Origin: CAWIXB01 sp963839955
GTDB taxonomy: Bacteria; Actinomycetota; Actinomycetes; JACCUZ01
DNA length: 64,000 nt
Assembly: GCA_963839955.1 (NCBI GenBank)
Contig: CAWIXB010000001.1
Span: 2,418,001 to 2,482,000 of the forward strand
Direction: 5' to 3'
Positions 25,719 through 33,432 of the stretch are shown in pieces. Made by a program: the position numbers and the translations under genes. Within the stretch, counting starts at the first letter, position 1. Every line of letters begins with the position of its first letter. Below the pieces are notes generated by a model. It ran no database searches. It saw nothing but the letters and a program-made list of their open reading frames with translations, and had not been told where the DNA came from.

Positions 25719-26914
25719 CAGTGAGACGGCTGGCGTGGCCGCTCTTCGGGATGTGTGTCGCGACGACCGCAGCCGGTCTCCTGTTGCTTGCCCTGGTGCC
25801 CGCGTCGGCGCTCGAGCGAGAGGGCGAGACACGGTTCCTGTCCGTGACGTACGCCTTGATCCTGCTCGTTTTCGGCCTCGTCGGCGCCGTTGTGACGTCC
25901 CGGATGCCGGCGAACCCGATCGGCTGGCTCTTCCTCGCCCTCGCGATGATCGAGGGCACCTACGAACTGGCCTCCGGCTACACGCACTACTCGCTGGCCG
26001 TCGAGCCGCTACCGGGGACGGTTTACGTCGCCTGGTTCGCCGACTGGTCGAGCCTGCCTTCACCTGCCTTGATCGGGCTGGCCTTCCTGCTGTTCCCGGA
26101 CGGTCACCTTCTCTCCCGCCGCTGGCGACCGGTTGCCTGGTTCTGCGTCCTGGCGGTCCTGCCTGCCGTCGCGCACTATGCGCTGGCCCCAGGACCGATC
26201 GACGAGTTCCGCTCCCTGAACAACCCGTTCGGGATGGAGGAAGCCGCGTTTCTCCAGGACATCAACCCCGACGTGTTCATCACCATGTCTCTTGTCGGTG
26301 CCGTCGTCGCGGTGGTCGCCCGCCTACGACGCTCGGCTGGTGTAGAGCGCCAGCAGCTCAAGTGGTTCGCGTGGTCCGCCTGCTTGATGGCGGGCTTCCT
26401 GCCCGTGGCTGCGATCGCGGCAACGCTGGCGGGCGCTGGGGACGACGGGACCGCGGACTATGTCGCTGGCTTCGTCTTCGCGGTGTTGCTGTGCGGACTG
26501 CCCGTCTCGGCCGGTATCGCGATCCTGCGCTACCGGCTCTACGACATCGACCTGGTCATCAACCGGACCCTGGTCTACGGCGGACTGACCATCCTGCTCG
26601 CAGCGGCCTATCTCGGCTCGGTCCTGCTGCTCCAGCTGCTGCTGAACCCCGTCACCAAGCAGTCCGACCTGGCGATTGCCGGCTCCACCCTCGCCGCGGC
26701 GGCGATGTTCCGTCCGCTCCGGTCAAGAGTGCAGTCCGTCGTGGACCGTCGTTTCTACCGGGCACGGTACGACGCGTCCCGCACTCTCGAGAACTACGCC
26801 GTGCGACTCCGCGACGAGCTCGACCTCGAAGCCCTGGGCAACGACCTGCGTCTCGTCGTGCACGAGACGATCCAGCCGGCACACGTCTCGCTCTGGCTAC
26901 GGAGCTCGTCGTGA
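25715..26914 (+). CDS. Tandem membrane sensor-like protein, copy 3 of 8 (399 aa)
   Basis: Carries VGAVVTSRMPANPIGWLF, FPDGHLLSRRWRPVAWF, an NNPFGMEE loop, RLRRSAGVERQQLKWFAW and ILRYRLYDIDLVINRTLVYG. The tail VDRRFYRARYDASRTLENY ends IQPAHVSLWLRSSS. The RRSAGVERQQLKW segment joins transmembrane helices on the cytoplasmic side and is strongly basic, as expected from the positive-inside rule. Joined to copies 2 and 4 by GTGA overlaps. Confidence 0.85.
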   Translation: MTVRRLAWPLFGMCVATTAAGLLLLALVPASALEREGETRFLSVTYALILLVFGLVGAVVTSRMPANPIGWLFLALAMIEGTYELASGYTHYSLAVEPLPGTVYVAWFADWSSLPSPALIGLAFLLFPDGHLLSRRWRPVAWFCVLAVLPAVAHYALAPGPIDEFRSLNNPFGMEEAAFLQDINPDVFITMSLVGAVVAVVARLRRSAGVERQQLKWFAWSACLMAGFLPVAAIAATLAGAGDDGTADYVAGFVFAVLLCGLPVSAGIAILRYRLYDIDLVINRTLVYGGLTILLAAAYLGSVLLLQLLLNPVTKQSDLAIAGSTLAAAAMFRPLRSRVQSVVDRRFYRARYDASRTLENYAVRLRDELDLEALGNDLRLVVHETIQPAHVSLWLRSSS

Positions 26915-28095
26915 GGACGCGGGTGATCACGCTCAGCTGGGCGGTGGCGTCTGTCGTCGTCGTGGTGGGGGCCGTCGGGACCACGTTCGTGGACCTCGAG
27001 GGGCCTGCGGACCTGCCCTACGGCGTCGGGTTCATCCTGCTGGGCGTCGGTGCCGCGACAGCAGGAGCGGTGGTGATGGCGCGAGTGCCGGGGAACGCGG
27101 TCGGCCCGATCCTGTTCGCCCTGGGGGCCGGGCTCGGCGTTCTGCTGTTGAGCGGGGCGTACGCCGAGGCCAGCACGGCAACAAGTCTCGGTCCGCTGCC
27201 AGGAGCGGCGTACGCGGCCTGGCTGGGTGTGTGGCTGAGCGTCCCCGTGTTCTTCGGCCTCACGACGTTCCTCCTGCTGCTCTTCCCCGACGGCCACCTG
27301 CTCTCGCCGCGCTGGCGATGGGTGGCCTGGTTCACCGCGGCCGGTGTCTCCCTCGCAACGGTCGGATCGGCGTTCACCCCGAGGCGGCTCGACCCGGGCT
27401 TCGACAACCCGATCGGCGCATCGGGCTCAGCCGCTGACTTCGTGCTGGCGCTGGAGGATGGCACCGACCTGCTCGCCCTGCCCATCCTGGTGCTGGCTGC
27501 AGCTGCTCTGACGACGCGATTCCGGCGGTCGCGCGGCGTCGAGCGCCAGCAGCTCAAGGCGTTCACCTACGTCGCCGCCCTCGCCGGCGTAGGACTCGGC
27601 GTGTCGGTCGTGACCCGTGGCCTGGCCGCCGACCTCGCGTTCCTGGCCGGCCTGATGGCGCTGGCCTCCCTGCCGATCGTCGCGGGTGTCGCCGTGCTGC
27701 GGCACGGGCTCTACGGGATCGACGTCGTCATCAAGCGCACCCTGGTCTACGGCCCGCTGACGGCCGCGCTCGTGGCGACGTACCTGGTGCTCGTCCTGCT
27801 CTTCCAGCTCCTGCTCAGGCCCATCGCCGGTGACTCCGACCTGGCTGTGGCCGCGTCCACACTGGCGGTCGCGGCACTGTTCCGGCCCCTGCGCGCTCGC
27901 ATCAAGGCCGGCGTCGACCGCCGGTTCTACCGCGAGAGGTACGACGCCGGCCGCACGCTCGAATCGTTCAGCGCCCGGCTCCGCGACGAGCTCGACCTCG
28001 AGGCACTCGGAGACGACCTGCGCCGGGTGGTCCGGGACACGGTGCAGCCCGCTCACGTGACGCTGTGGCTCCGCAGCTCGGAGGCTTCCCGATGA
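26911..28095 (+). CDS. Tandem membrane sensor-like protein, copy 4 of 8 (394 aa)
   Basis: The most divergent N-terminus in the array: the usual NxIGWLF segment reads NAVGPILF and the DID motif follows RHGLYG instead of RHRLYD. The C-terminal 90 residues are nearly identical to copy 5 (about five differences), including Lys in place of Asn (VIKRTLVYG), IKAGVDRRFYRERYDA and the shared SSEASR ending. This mix of unlike sensor part and like tail points to local gene conversion or a recent partial duplication with copy 5. Its stop overlaps copy 5 as ATGA. Confidence 0.85.
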   Translation: MRTRVITLSWAVASVVVVVGAVGTTFVDLEGPADLPYGVGFILLGVGAATAGAVVMARVPGNAVGPILFALGAGLGVLLLSGAYAEASTATSLGPLPGAAYAAWLGVWLSVPVFFGLTTFLLLLFPDGHLLSPRWRWVAWFTAAGVSLATVGSAFTPRRLDPGFDNPIGASGSAADFVLALEDGTDLLALPILVLAAAALTTRFRRSRGVERQQLKAFTYVAALAGVGLGVSVVTRGLAADLAFLAGLMALASLPIVAGVAVLRHGLYGIDVVIKRTLVYGPLTAALVATYLVLVLLFQLLLRPIAGDSDLAVAASTLAVAALFRPLRARIKAGVDRRFYRERYDAGRTLESFSARLRDELDLEALGDDLRRVVRDTVQPAHVTLWLRSSEASR

Positions 28096-29270
28096 GCGCG
28101 CGGCTCGCCTGGCTGGCGCCCGCGCTGACCTTCATCTTCGTCGCGGTGATGGTTCCGCTGTCCTGGGAGACGGAGGGATACGAAGGCGCCGAGGTGCTTT
28201 TCGGCCTTGCGTTCCTGTCCTACGCGGCCGTGGGGGCGTTGATCGCGGCCCGGCAGCCGCGCAACCCGCTCGGCTGGCTGTTCTGCGCCGTCGGAGTGGT
28301 CTTCGCCGGGTCGGAGATGCTCTACGCGTACGCCATGAACCCGGCTCACCCATCCGGTTCGGCTGTCGCCGCGTGGCTCTCGGCGTGGCTCGGCTCGCCG
28401 AGCGCGGTGACCATCGTGCTCATCCTGCTGCTGTTCCCGACCGGTCGTTTCCTGTCGCAGGCGTGGCGCGTCGTCGGCATCGTCGCGATGGTGGTCGCCG
28501 TCGTCTGGGCCGTCTCTGCGGCGCTCGACCCAGGCCCGCTGCGCAACGCCGATGCCATCGAGAACCCCGTCGGCGTCAGCGCGGCGAACGGCCTGCTCGA
28601 GTCGGCTGCCGACGTGGCCGGGACAACGTTCTGGGTGCTGGCACTCCTTGCTGTCGTCTCGGTGGTCGTTCGATTTCGACGGGCACGAGCACAGGAGCGC
28701 CGGCAGATCAAGGTGCTGGCAGTCGCCGCATGCTTCGCTGTCGGCGCGATCGTGGTCGGGATCTCCCTCGACGTCGTCCTCGACACGGACGAGGGTGTCG
28801 GGGACACGTTGAGCGCGCTCATGGTCGCCGGTGCGATCTCGTCCTTCCCCGTCGCGGCAGGCATCGCCGTTCTTCGCCACCGGCTCTACGACATCGACGT
28901 CGTCATCAAGCGCACGCTCGTCTACGGGTCGCTGACCACGACGTTGGTGGCGACCTACCTGGTTCTCGTCCTGCTCTTCCAGTTCCTCCTCCGGCCGCTC
29001 GCCGGGGACTCCGACCTCGCGGTGGCCGCGTCCACTTTGGCCGTCGCGGCACTGTTCAAGCCGCTGCGCGCTCGCATCAAGGCCGGCGTCGACCGCCGGT
29101 TCTACCGAGAGAGGTACGACGCCAGCCGCACGCTCGAGGCGTTCAGCGCCCGGCTCCGCGACGAGCTCGACCTCGAGGCACTCGGCGACGACCTGCGCCG
29201 AGTCGTGCGCGACACCATGCAGCCGGCGCACGTGACGCTGTGGCTGCGCAGCTCGGAGGCGTCCCGATGA
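28092..29270 (+). CDS. Tandem membrane sensor-like protein, copy 5 of 8 (392 aa)
   Basis: Has VGALIAARQPRNPLGWLF, LFPTGRFLSQAWRVVG, ENPVGVSA, RFRRARAQERRQIK and VLRHRLYDIDVVIKRTLVYG. The tail shares 44 identical bases in a row with copy 4 (29064-29107 against 27889-27932). It ends PAHVTLWLRSSEASR, with Thr in place of the Ser used by the other six copies. The ATGA overlaps on both sides are intact. Confidence 0.85.
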   Translation: MSARLAWLAPALTFIFVAVMVPLSWETEGYEGAEVLFGLAFLSYAAVGALIAARQPRNPLGWLFCAVGVVFAGSEMLYAYAMNPAHPSGSAVAAWLSAWLGSPSAVTIVLILLLFPTGRFLSQAWRVVGIVAMVVAVVWAVSAALDPGPLRNADAIENPVGVSAANGLLESAADVAGTTFWVLALLAVVSVVVRFRRARAQERRQIKVLAVAACFAVGAIVVGISLDVVLDTDEGVGDTLSALMVAGAISSFPVAAGIAVLRHRLYDIDVVIKRTLVYGSLTTTLVATYLVLVLLFQFLLRPLAGDSDLAVAASTLAVAALFKPLRARIKAGVDRRFYRERYDASRTLEAFSARLRDELDLEALGDDLRRVVRDTMQPAHVTLWLRSSEASR

Positions 29271-30448
29271 GCCGACGCACGAGCGGCCGGATCGCCTGGG
29301 GCCTCTGGGCCGTGGACCTGGCCGTCATCATCACCCTGCTCCCACTCGACACCGGTGCCGACAACGGCGGGGCGGTCAGCGGAGCGCTGTTCATCCTGGT
29401 CTTCGGCACGACCGGCGCGCTGGTGGCGGCACGCATCCCCGACAACCCGATCGGATGGTTGCTTTGCTCGGGCGCGCTCGCGTTCGCCATTGGCGGTGTC
29501 TGCGTCACCATCTCCGAGCAAGCGGTCAGTGACGGCTGGCACGGACCCGCCGTCACCGCGGCCGCGTGGGTCGGCACCTTCGTCTGGATGCTGGGAGTCA
29601 GCCCGGTCGCCACCTTCGTGTTGCTGCTCTTCCCCGACGGACGACTGCCGTCCCGGCGCTGGCGGCCGATCGCCTGGCTCTCCGGAACATCGATGGCCGT
29701 TACCACCGTCGCGATCGCCCTCGGACCGGGACCGATCGAGGACTCGATGGTGTCCAACCCGGTGGGCATCACAGGATGGAAAGACGCACTCGAGGCCCTA
29801 GAGGCCGCCGGCCTCGCCCTGCTGTTCTGCTGCATCCTCGCGTCGTGCGTCTCCCTCGTGTCGCGCTACCGGAAGGCGAAGCTGCAGGAGCGCCAACAGC
29901 TCAAGTGGCTCGCGTGGTCCCTCCCGGTGGTCCTCGGCTGGCTCGCGGCCTCGATCTGGGTCGAGTCCCGGTTGACCGGCGACAAGGCTGCTGACGTGGC
30001 GAACACCCTGTCCTCCGTGGGGCTCACGATCGTGCCGGTGACCATCGCGATCGCGATCCTGCGGTACCGGCTGTACGACGTCGACGTCGTGATCAACCGC
30101 ACGCTGGTCTACGGCACCTTGTCCGCCACGCTGCTGGCCGTCTACCTCGGGTCGGTCCTGCTACTGCAGCTGGTGCTGCGCCCGCTGACCGACCGGTCCG
30201 ACCTGGCGGTAGCGGCTTCGACGCTGGCGGTGGCGGCGCTCTTCCGGCCCGTGCGCGGGCGAATCCAGAGTGCCGTCGACCGGCGGTTCTATCGGCGCCG
30301 GTACGACGCGGCGCGCACCGTGGAGTCGTTCACCGGACGGCTCCGCCAAGAGCTCGACCTGGATTCTGTGGGCGCCGACCTGCGAGGCGTTGTCCGAGAC
30401 ACGGTCCAGCCGATCCACGTCTCCCTCTGGCTGCGGGACGCGCCGTGA
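29267..30448 (+). CDS. Tandem membrane sensor-like protein, copy 6 of 8 (393 aa)
   Basis: Markers are TGALVAARIPDNPIGWLL, FPDGRLPSRRWRPIAWL, SNPVGITGW, RYRKAKLQERQQLKWLAW and ILRYRLYDVDVVINRTLVYG. The tail is VDRRFYRRRYDAARTVESF ending QPIHVSLWLRDAP; the Ile in QPIH replaces the Ala found in the other copies. The region near residues 60-95 (GGVCVTISEQAVSDGWHGP) is more polar than in the sisters. Confidence 0.85.
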   Translation: MSRRTSGRIAWGLWAVDLAVIITLLPLDTGADNGGAVSGALFILVFGTTGALVAARIPDNPIGWLLCSGALAFAIGGVCVTISEQAVSDGWHGPAVTAAAWVGTFVWMLGVSPVATFVLLLFPDGRLPSRRWRPIAWLSGTSMAVTTVAIALGPGPIEDSMVSNPVGITGWKDALEALEAAGLALLFCCILASCVSLVSRYRKAKLQERQQLKWLAWSLPVVLGWLAASIWVESRLTGDKAADVANTLSSVGLTIVPVTIAIAILRYRLYDVDVVINRTLVYGTLSATLLAVYLGSVLLLQLVLRPLTDRSDLAVAASTLAVAALFRPVRGRIQSAVDRRFYRRRYDAARTVESFTGRLRQELDLDSVGADLRGVVRDTVQPIHVSLWLRDAP

Positions 30449-31626
30449 GCCGACGGACCGCGACATGGGTGGCCTGGACCTCCTTGGGCGTCGTCTTCGT
30501 CCTGCAGGGGCTCGGCTGGTCGTTCACCGTGCTCAGCGACGACGTGACGCCCGTTTTCGACCTCGCCTCTAGCGCCGCACTGGTCACCCTCCCGCTGGTG
30601 GGAGCCCTCATCGCCTCCCGCCAGCCGAGCAACGCGATCGGCTGGTTGTTCTGCGGAGCGGGACTGCTGCTGGCTGTTGCCGGTGCGACGTACGGGTACG
30701 CAGCCTACGCGCTTCTCGCGGAACCGGACCTGCCAGGAGGGGTGGCCTCGGCCTGGCTGACCTCGTGGGTCTTCCTGCCCGCCGTCTTCGGGATCCCGCC
30801 GCTCTTGTTCCTGCTGTTCCCAGACGGGCGCCCGCTCAGCCGACGCTGGCGGGTCGCCGTCCTCCTCACCGTGATCGGCGTGATGTGCCAAGCGGCCGCC
30901 GCCGCCCTGGCAGCCGGCCCGATGGAGGACGCACCAGTCCCCGGCGTCGCGAACCCGTTGGGCGTGGATGGACCGGTGGTCCCCGCCCTTGAGCTGATCG
31001 GCTGGACAACTGCACTCGGGGCCATCGTCGTGGCGACGGTCTCCCTGGTGCTGCGTTACCGCCGCACGCGTGGTGATGAGCGGCTGCAGCTCCGCTGGGT
31101 GGCATTCTCCGCCGTCCTGTTCGTCGTGGCCTGTCTGATCAGCGCCGCGTTGTTCCAGACCCGTTTTGTGGCGCTGGGCCAGCTGCTGGTCCTGGTCGCC
31201 TTCAACGCCATCCCCACCGCGGCCGGGATCGCGATCCTGCGGCACCGGCTGTACGACATCGACCTCGTCATCAACCGCACCCTGGTCTACGGTGCGCTGA
31301 CCGCGACGCTGGCCAGCGTCTACCTCGGCTCGGTCCTGGTCTTGCAGGCGGCGCTCCGCCCCCTGACGGAAAGCTCGGATCTCGCGGTGGCCGCCTCGAC
31401 GCTGGCGGTCGCGGCGTTGTTCGGCCCGGCCCGAAGGCGGATCCAGTCCATCGTGGACCGCCGTTTCTACCGCCGCCGCTACGACTCAGCGCTGACAATC
31501 GCGGCTTTCAGCACGCGGCTGCGCGACGAGCTGGACCTGGAGAACGTCGGCGCCGACCTGCGCCGCATCGTGAGCGACACTGTCCAGCCGGCACACGTCT
31601 CCCTCTGGCTGAGGAGCCAGCCATGA
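30445..31626 (+). CDS. Tandem membrane sensor-like protein, copy 7 of 8 (393 aa)
   Basis: Markers are VGALIASRQPSNAIGWLF, FPDGRPLSRRWRVAV, ANPLGVDG, RYRRTRGDERLQLRWVAF and ILRHRLYDIDLVINRTLVYG. The tail VDRRFYRRRYDSALTIAAF departs from the usual RTLE pattern, as does copy 8 (ALTLDAF), so copies 7 and 8 look like a related pair. It ends PAHVSLWLRSQP and starts with GTG inside GTGA. Confidence 0.85.
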   Translation: MSRRTATWVAWTSLGVVFVLQGLGWSFTVLSDDVTPVFDLASSAALVTLPLVGALIASRQPSNAIGWLFCGAGLLLAVAGATYGYAAYALLAEPDLPGGVASAWLTSWVFLPAVFGIPPLLFLLFPDGRPLSRRWRVAVLLTVIGVMCQAAAAALAAGPMEDAPVPGVANPLGVDGPVVPALELIGWTTALGAIVVATVSLVLRYRRTRGDERLQLRWVAFSAVLFVVACLISAALFQTRFVALGQLLVLVAFNAIPTAAGIAILRHRLYDIDLVINRTLVYGALTATLASVYLGSVLVLQAALRPLTESSDLAVAASTLAVAALFGPARRRIQSIVDRRFYRRRYDSALTIAAFSTRLRDELDLENVGADLRRIVSDTVQPAHVSLWLRSQP

Positions 31627-32870
31627 GGTGGAACGTGTCCGACACGACACTGCGCAGGTACGCATGGACGCTCTGGTGGGTGCTGGTCGCCGCTGTCGCG
31701 AGCGGGCTGCTGATCATCGTCGAGGCCGAGGCCGCGGTCGAGACAACGTGGGGCAGCGGCGGGGACGCCCTCGAGGTCGCCTTCATGCTGGGCGTCCTCA
31801 TCTTCCCCCTGACTGGTCTCCTCATCCTGCGGCGAGCTCCGCGCAACACGATCGGATGGCTGCTGCAGGGCATCGGCGCGGCGTGGGGCTTGTCCGGTCT
31901 CCTCGACGCCTACGCCACCTACGGGTTGGTGGTCGACCCCGGGTCGCTCCCTCGGCCCGACCTGGCTGCGGCGCTGAACGAAGGCACCTGGGCGACATCC
32001 ATCGGGCTCATGGGGACGTTCCTCATCCTGCTGTTCCCCGACGGGCACCTGCCGTCACCGCGCTGGCGCCCGGTGGCCTGGCTGTCCGGGGTGACGATCG
32101 TCGCCGTGACGCTGCTCGCCAACTTGTCGCCAGGGCATCTGGAGGAAGCCCCGATATCCAATCTGACCAACCCCATCGGGCTGGAGTGGGCCTCGCTCCC
32201 GCTGACCGTGCTGATGGTGGTCTTCCTGCCGCTCCTGCCGTTGTGCATCATCGCTTGCGCCGCTGCCCTCGTGCTGCGGTTCCGGCGCTCGCGTGGCGTC
32301 GAGAGGCAGCAGGTGAAGTGGCTCGCAACTGCCGGAGTGGCGGTGGCCGCCATCTACCTGCTGGCCATGGTGTCGCTGATGGTCCCCGCGTCTTTCAAGG
32401 ACCAGCAACCGGTCTGGGTGACGGGACTGCAAAACGTCTCGCTCCTGTCGTTCGTCATTTTGCCGATCGCGATCGGCGTCGCTGTCCTGCGGTACCGGCT
32501 GTACGACATCGACGTCGTCATCAACCGGGCGCTCGTCTACGGCTCGCTCACGGCGGCACTCGCCGGCGTCTATCTCGGCCTGGTCCTGCTCCTCCAGTTG
32601 CTCCTGAGCCCGCTCACCGAGCAGTCCGACCTCGCCGTCGCGGGCTCGACGCTCGCGGTCGCGGCCCTGTTCCGCCCCGCCCGCGCCCGTATCCAGTCCA
32701 TCGTGGACCGGCGGTTCTACCGTCGCCGCTACGACGCAGCACTGACTCTGGACGCGTTCGCCGCCCGGCTCCGTCACGAGCTCGACCTGGAGGCCGTAGG
32801 CACCGACCTGCGCAGGGCGGTTCGCGAAACGGTCCAGCCGGCTCACGTCTCCCTCTGGCTGCGGCCGTAA
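31623..32870 (+). CDS. Tandem membrane sensor-like protein, copy 8 of 8 (415 aa)
   Basis: The longest copy, with an extra N-terminal segment (MRWNVSDTTLRRYAW) before the first helix and a longer loop near ISNLTNPIGLEW. Other markers are TGLLILRRAPRNTIGWLL, FPDGHLPSPRWRPVAWL, RFRRSRGVERQQVKWLA and VLRYRLYDIDVVINRALVYG. The tail VDRRFYRRRYDAALTLDAF ends PAHVSLWLRP. It is the last array member: 60 bases separate it from the SRPBCC gene, whose start has its own ribosome site. Confidence 0.85.
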   Translation: MRWNVSDTTLRRYAWTLWWVLVAAVASGLLIIVEAEAAVETTWGSGGDALEVAFMLGVLIFPLTGLLILRRAPRNTIGWLLQGIGAAWGLSGLLDAYATYGLVVDPGSLPRPDLAAALNEGTWATSIGLMGTFLILLFPDGHLPSPRWRPVAWLSGVTIVAVTLLANLSPGHLEEAPISNLTNPIGLEWASLPLTVLMVVFLPLLPLCIIACAAALVLRFRRSRGVERQQVKWLATAGVAVAAIYLLAMVSLMVPASFKDQQPVWVTGLQNVSLLSFVILPIAIGVAVLRYRLYDIDVVINRALVYGSLTAALAGVYLGLVLLLQLLLSPLTEQSDLAVAGSTLAVAALFRPARARIQSIVDRRFYRRRYDAALTLDAFAARLRHELDLEAVGTDLRRAVRETVQPAHVSLWLRP

Positions 32871-32930
32871 CGATGACCGGACGCGCGCGGACGAGCATGG
32901 TCCTCAGGAGTCGATCCCTGAGGAGAGGCC

Positions 32931-33380
32931 ATGACGACATTCGAGCACAGCGTGGTGATCAGGCGGCCGGTCGAAGAGGTGTGGGACTACGTGATCGACC
33001 CGGCCAACGACCCTGTGTGGCAGGGGGCGGTCATCGAGGTACGGAGCAGCCACCCACAGCTCGAGGTGGGCAGCACGATCGACGAGGTCTCCATGTTCCT
33101 CGGGCGGCGTTTCGAGATCACCTGGGTCGTGACAGAGCACGAACCCCCGCACTACTCCGCGGTGACGCTCGCCAAGGGGCCGGTGCCCATGCAGGGCAGC
33201 TACCGGTTCGACCCGGTCGAGGGCGGAACCCGGTTCACCATGAAGGGCGAGACCGAGGCACACGGTCTCTTCAGGCTCGCCGAGCCCGTTTTCGCCAGAT
33301 TGGCGCGCCGGGAGTGGGCGTCGTACTGCGAAGTTCTCAAGGATCTCCTGGAAGCCGGTGTCGCTCCTCGAATGCGGTGA
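32931..33380 (+). CDS. SRPBCC-family (START/polyketide-cyclase fold) protein
   Basis: The 149-residue protein has the SRPBCC layout: FEHSVVIRRPVEEVWDYVIDPANDPVWQ at the start, VGSTIDEVSMFLGRRFEITWVV, GGTRFTMKGETE, and a long C-terminal helix. This fold forms a hydrophobic cavity for lipids or other small molecules. Most members bind or sequester a ligand; no enzymatic residues are evident. It sits between the membrane array and the phosphatase gene, so a ligand-carrying role for the sensors is conceivable but unsupported. AGGAGAGG precedes the ATG. Confidence 0.82.
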   Translation: MTTFEHSVVIRRPVEEVWDYVIDPANDPVWQGAVIEVRSSHPQLEVGSTIDEVSMFLGRRFEITWVVTEHEPPHYSAVTLAKGPVPMQGSYRFDPVEGGTRFTMKGETEAHGLFRLAEPVFARLARREWASYCEVLKDLLEAGVAPRMR

Positions 33381-33391
33381 CACTTGTCGCG

Positions 33392-33420
33392 GTAACGCTT
33401 CCTGGACGCCGCCGGCATAG
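33392..33420 (+). promoter_or_regulatory. Candidate promoter/regulator site upstream of the PP2C gene
   Basis: GTAACG (33392-33397) and GCATAG (33415-33420) are separated by 17 bases, about 13 bases before the ATG at 33433. The first element and the bases after it match the site before the membrane array (15 of 17). If used as a promoter, transcription would start within about 10 bases of the start codon. Confidence 0.4.
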
Positions 33421-33432
33421 AAAGGTCACATC

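Noticed and set aside
28373..29266. Alternative plus-strand frame upstream of sensor copy 6
   Set aside because: It lies in another frame of copy 5, and the family protein begins at ATG 29267.
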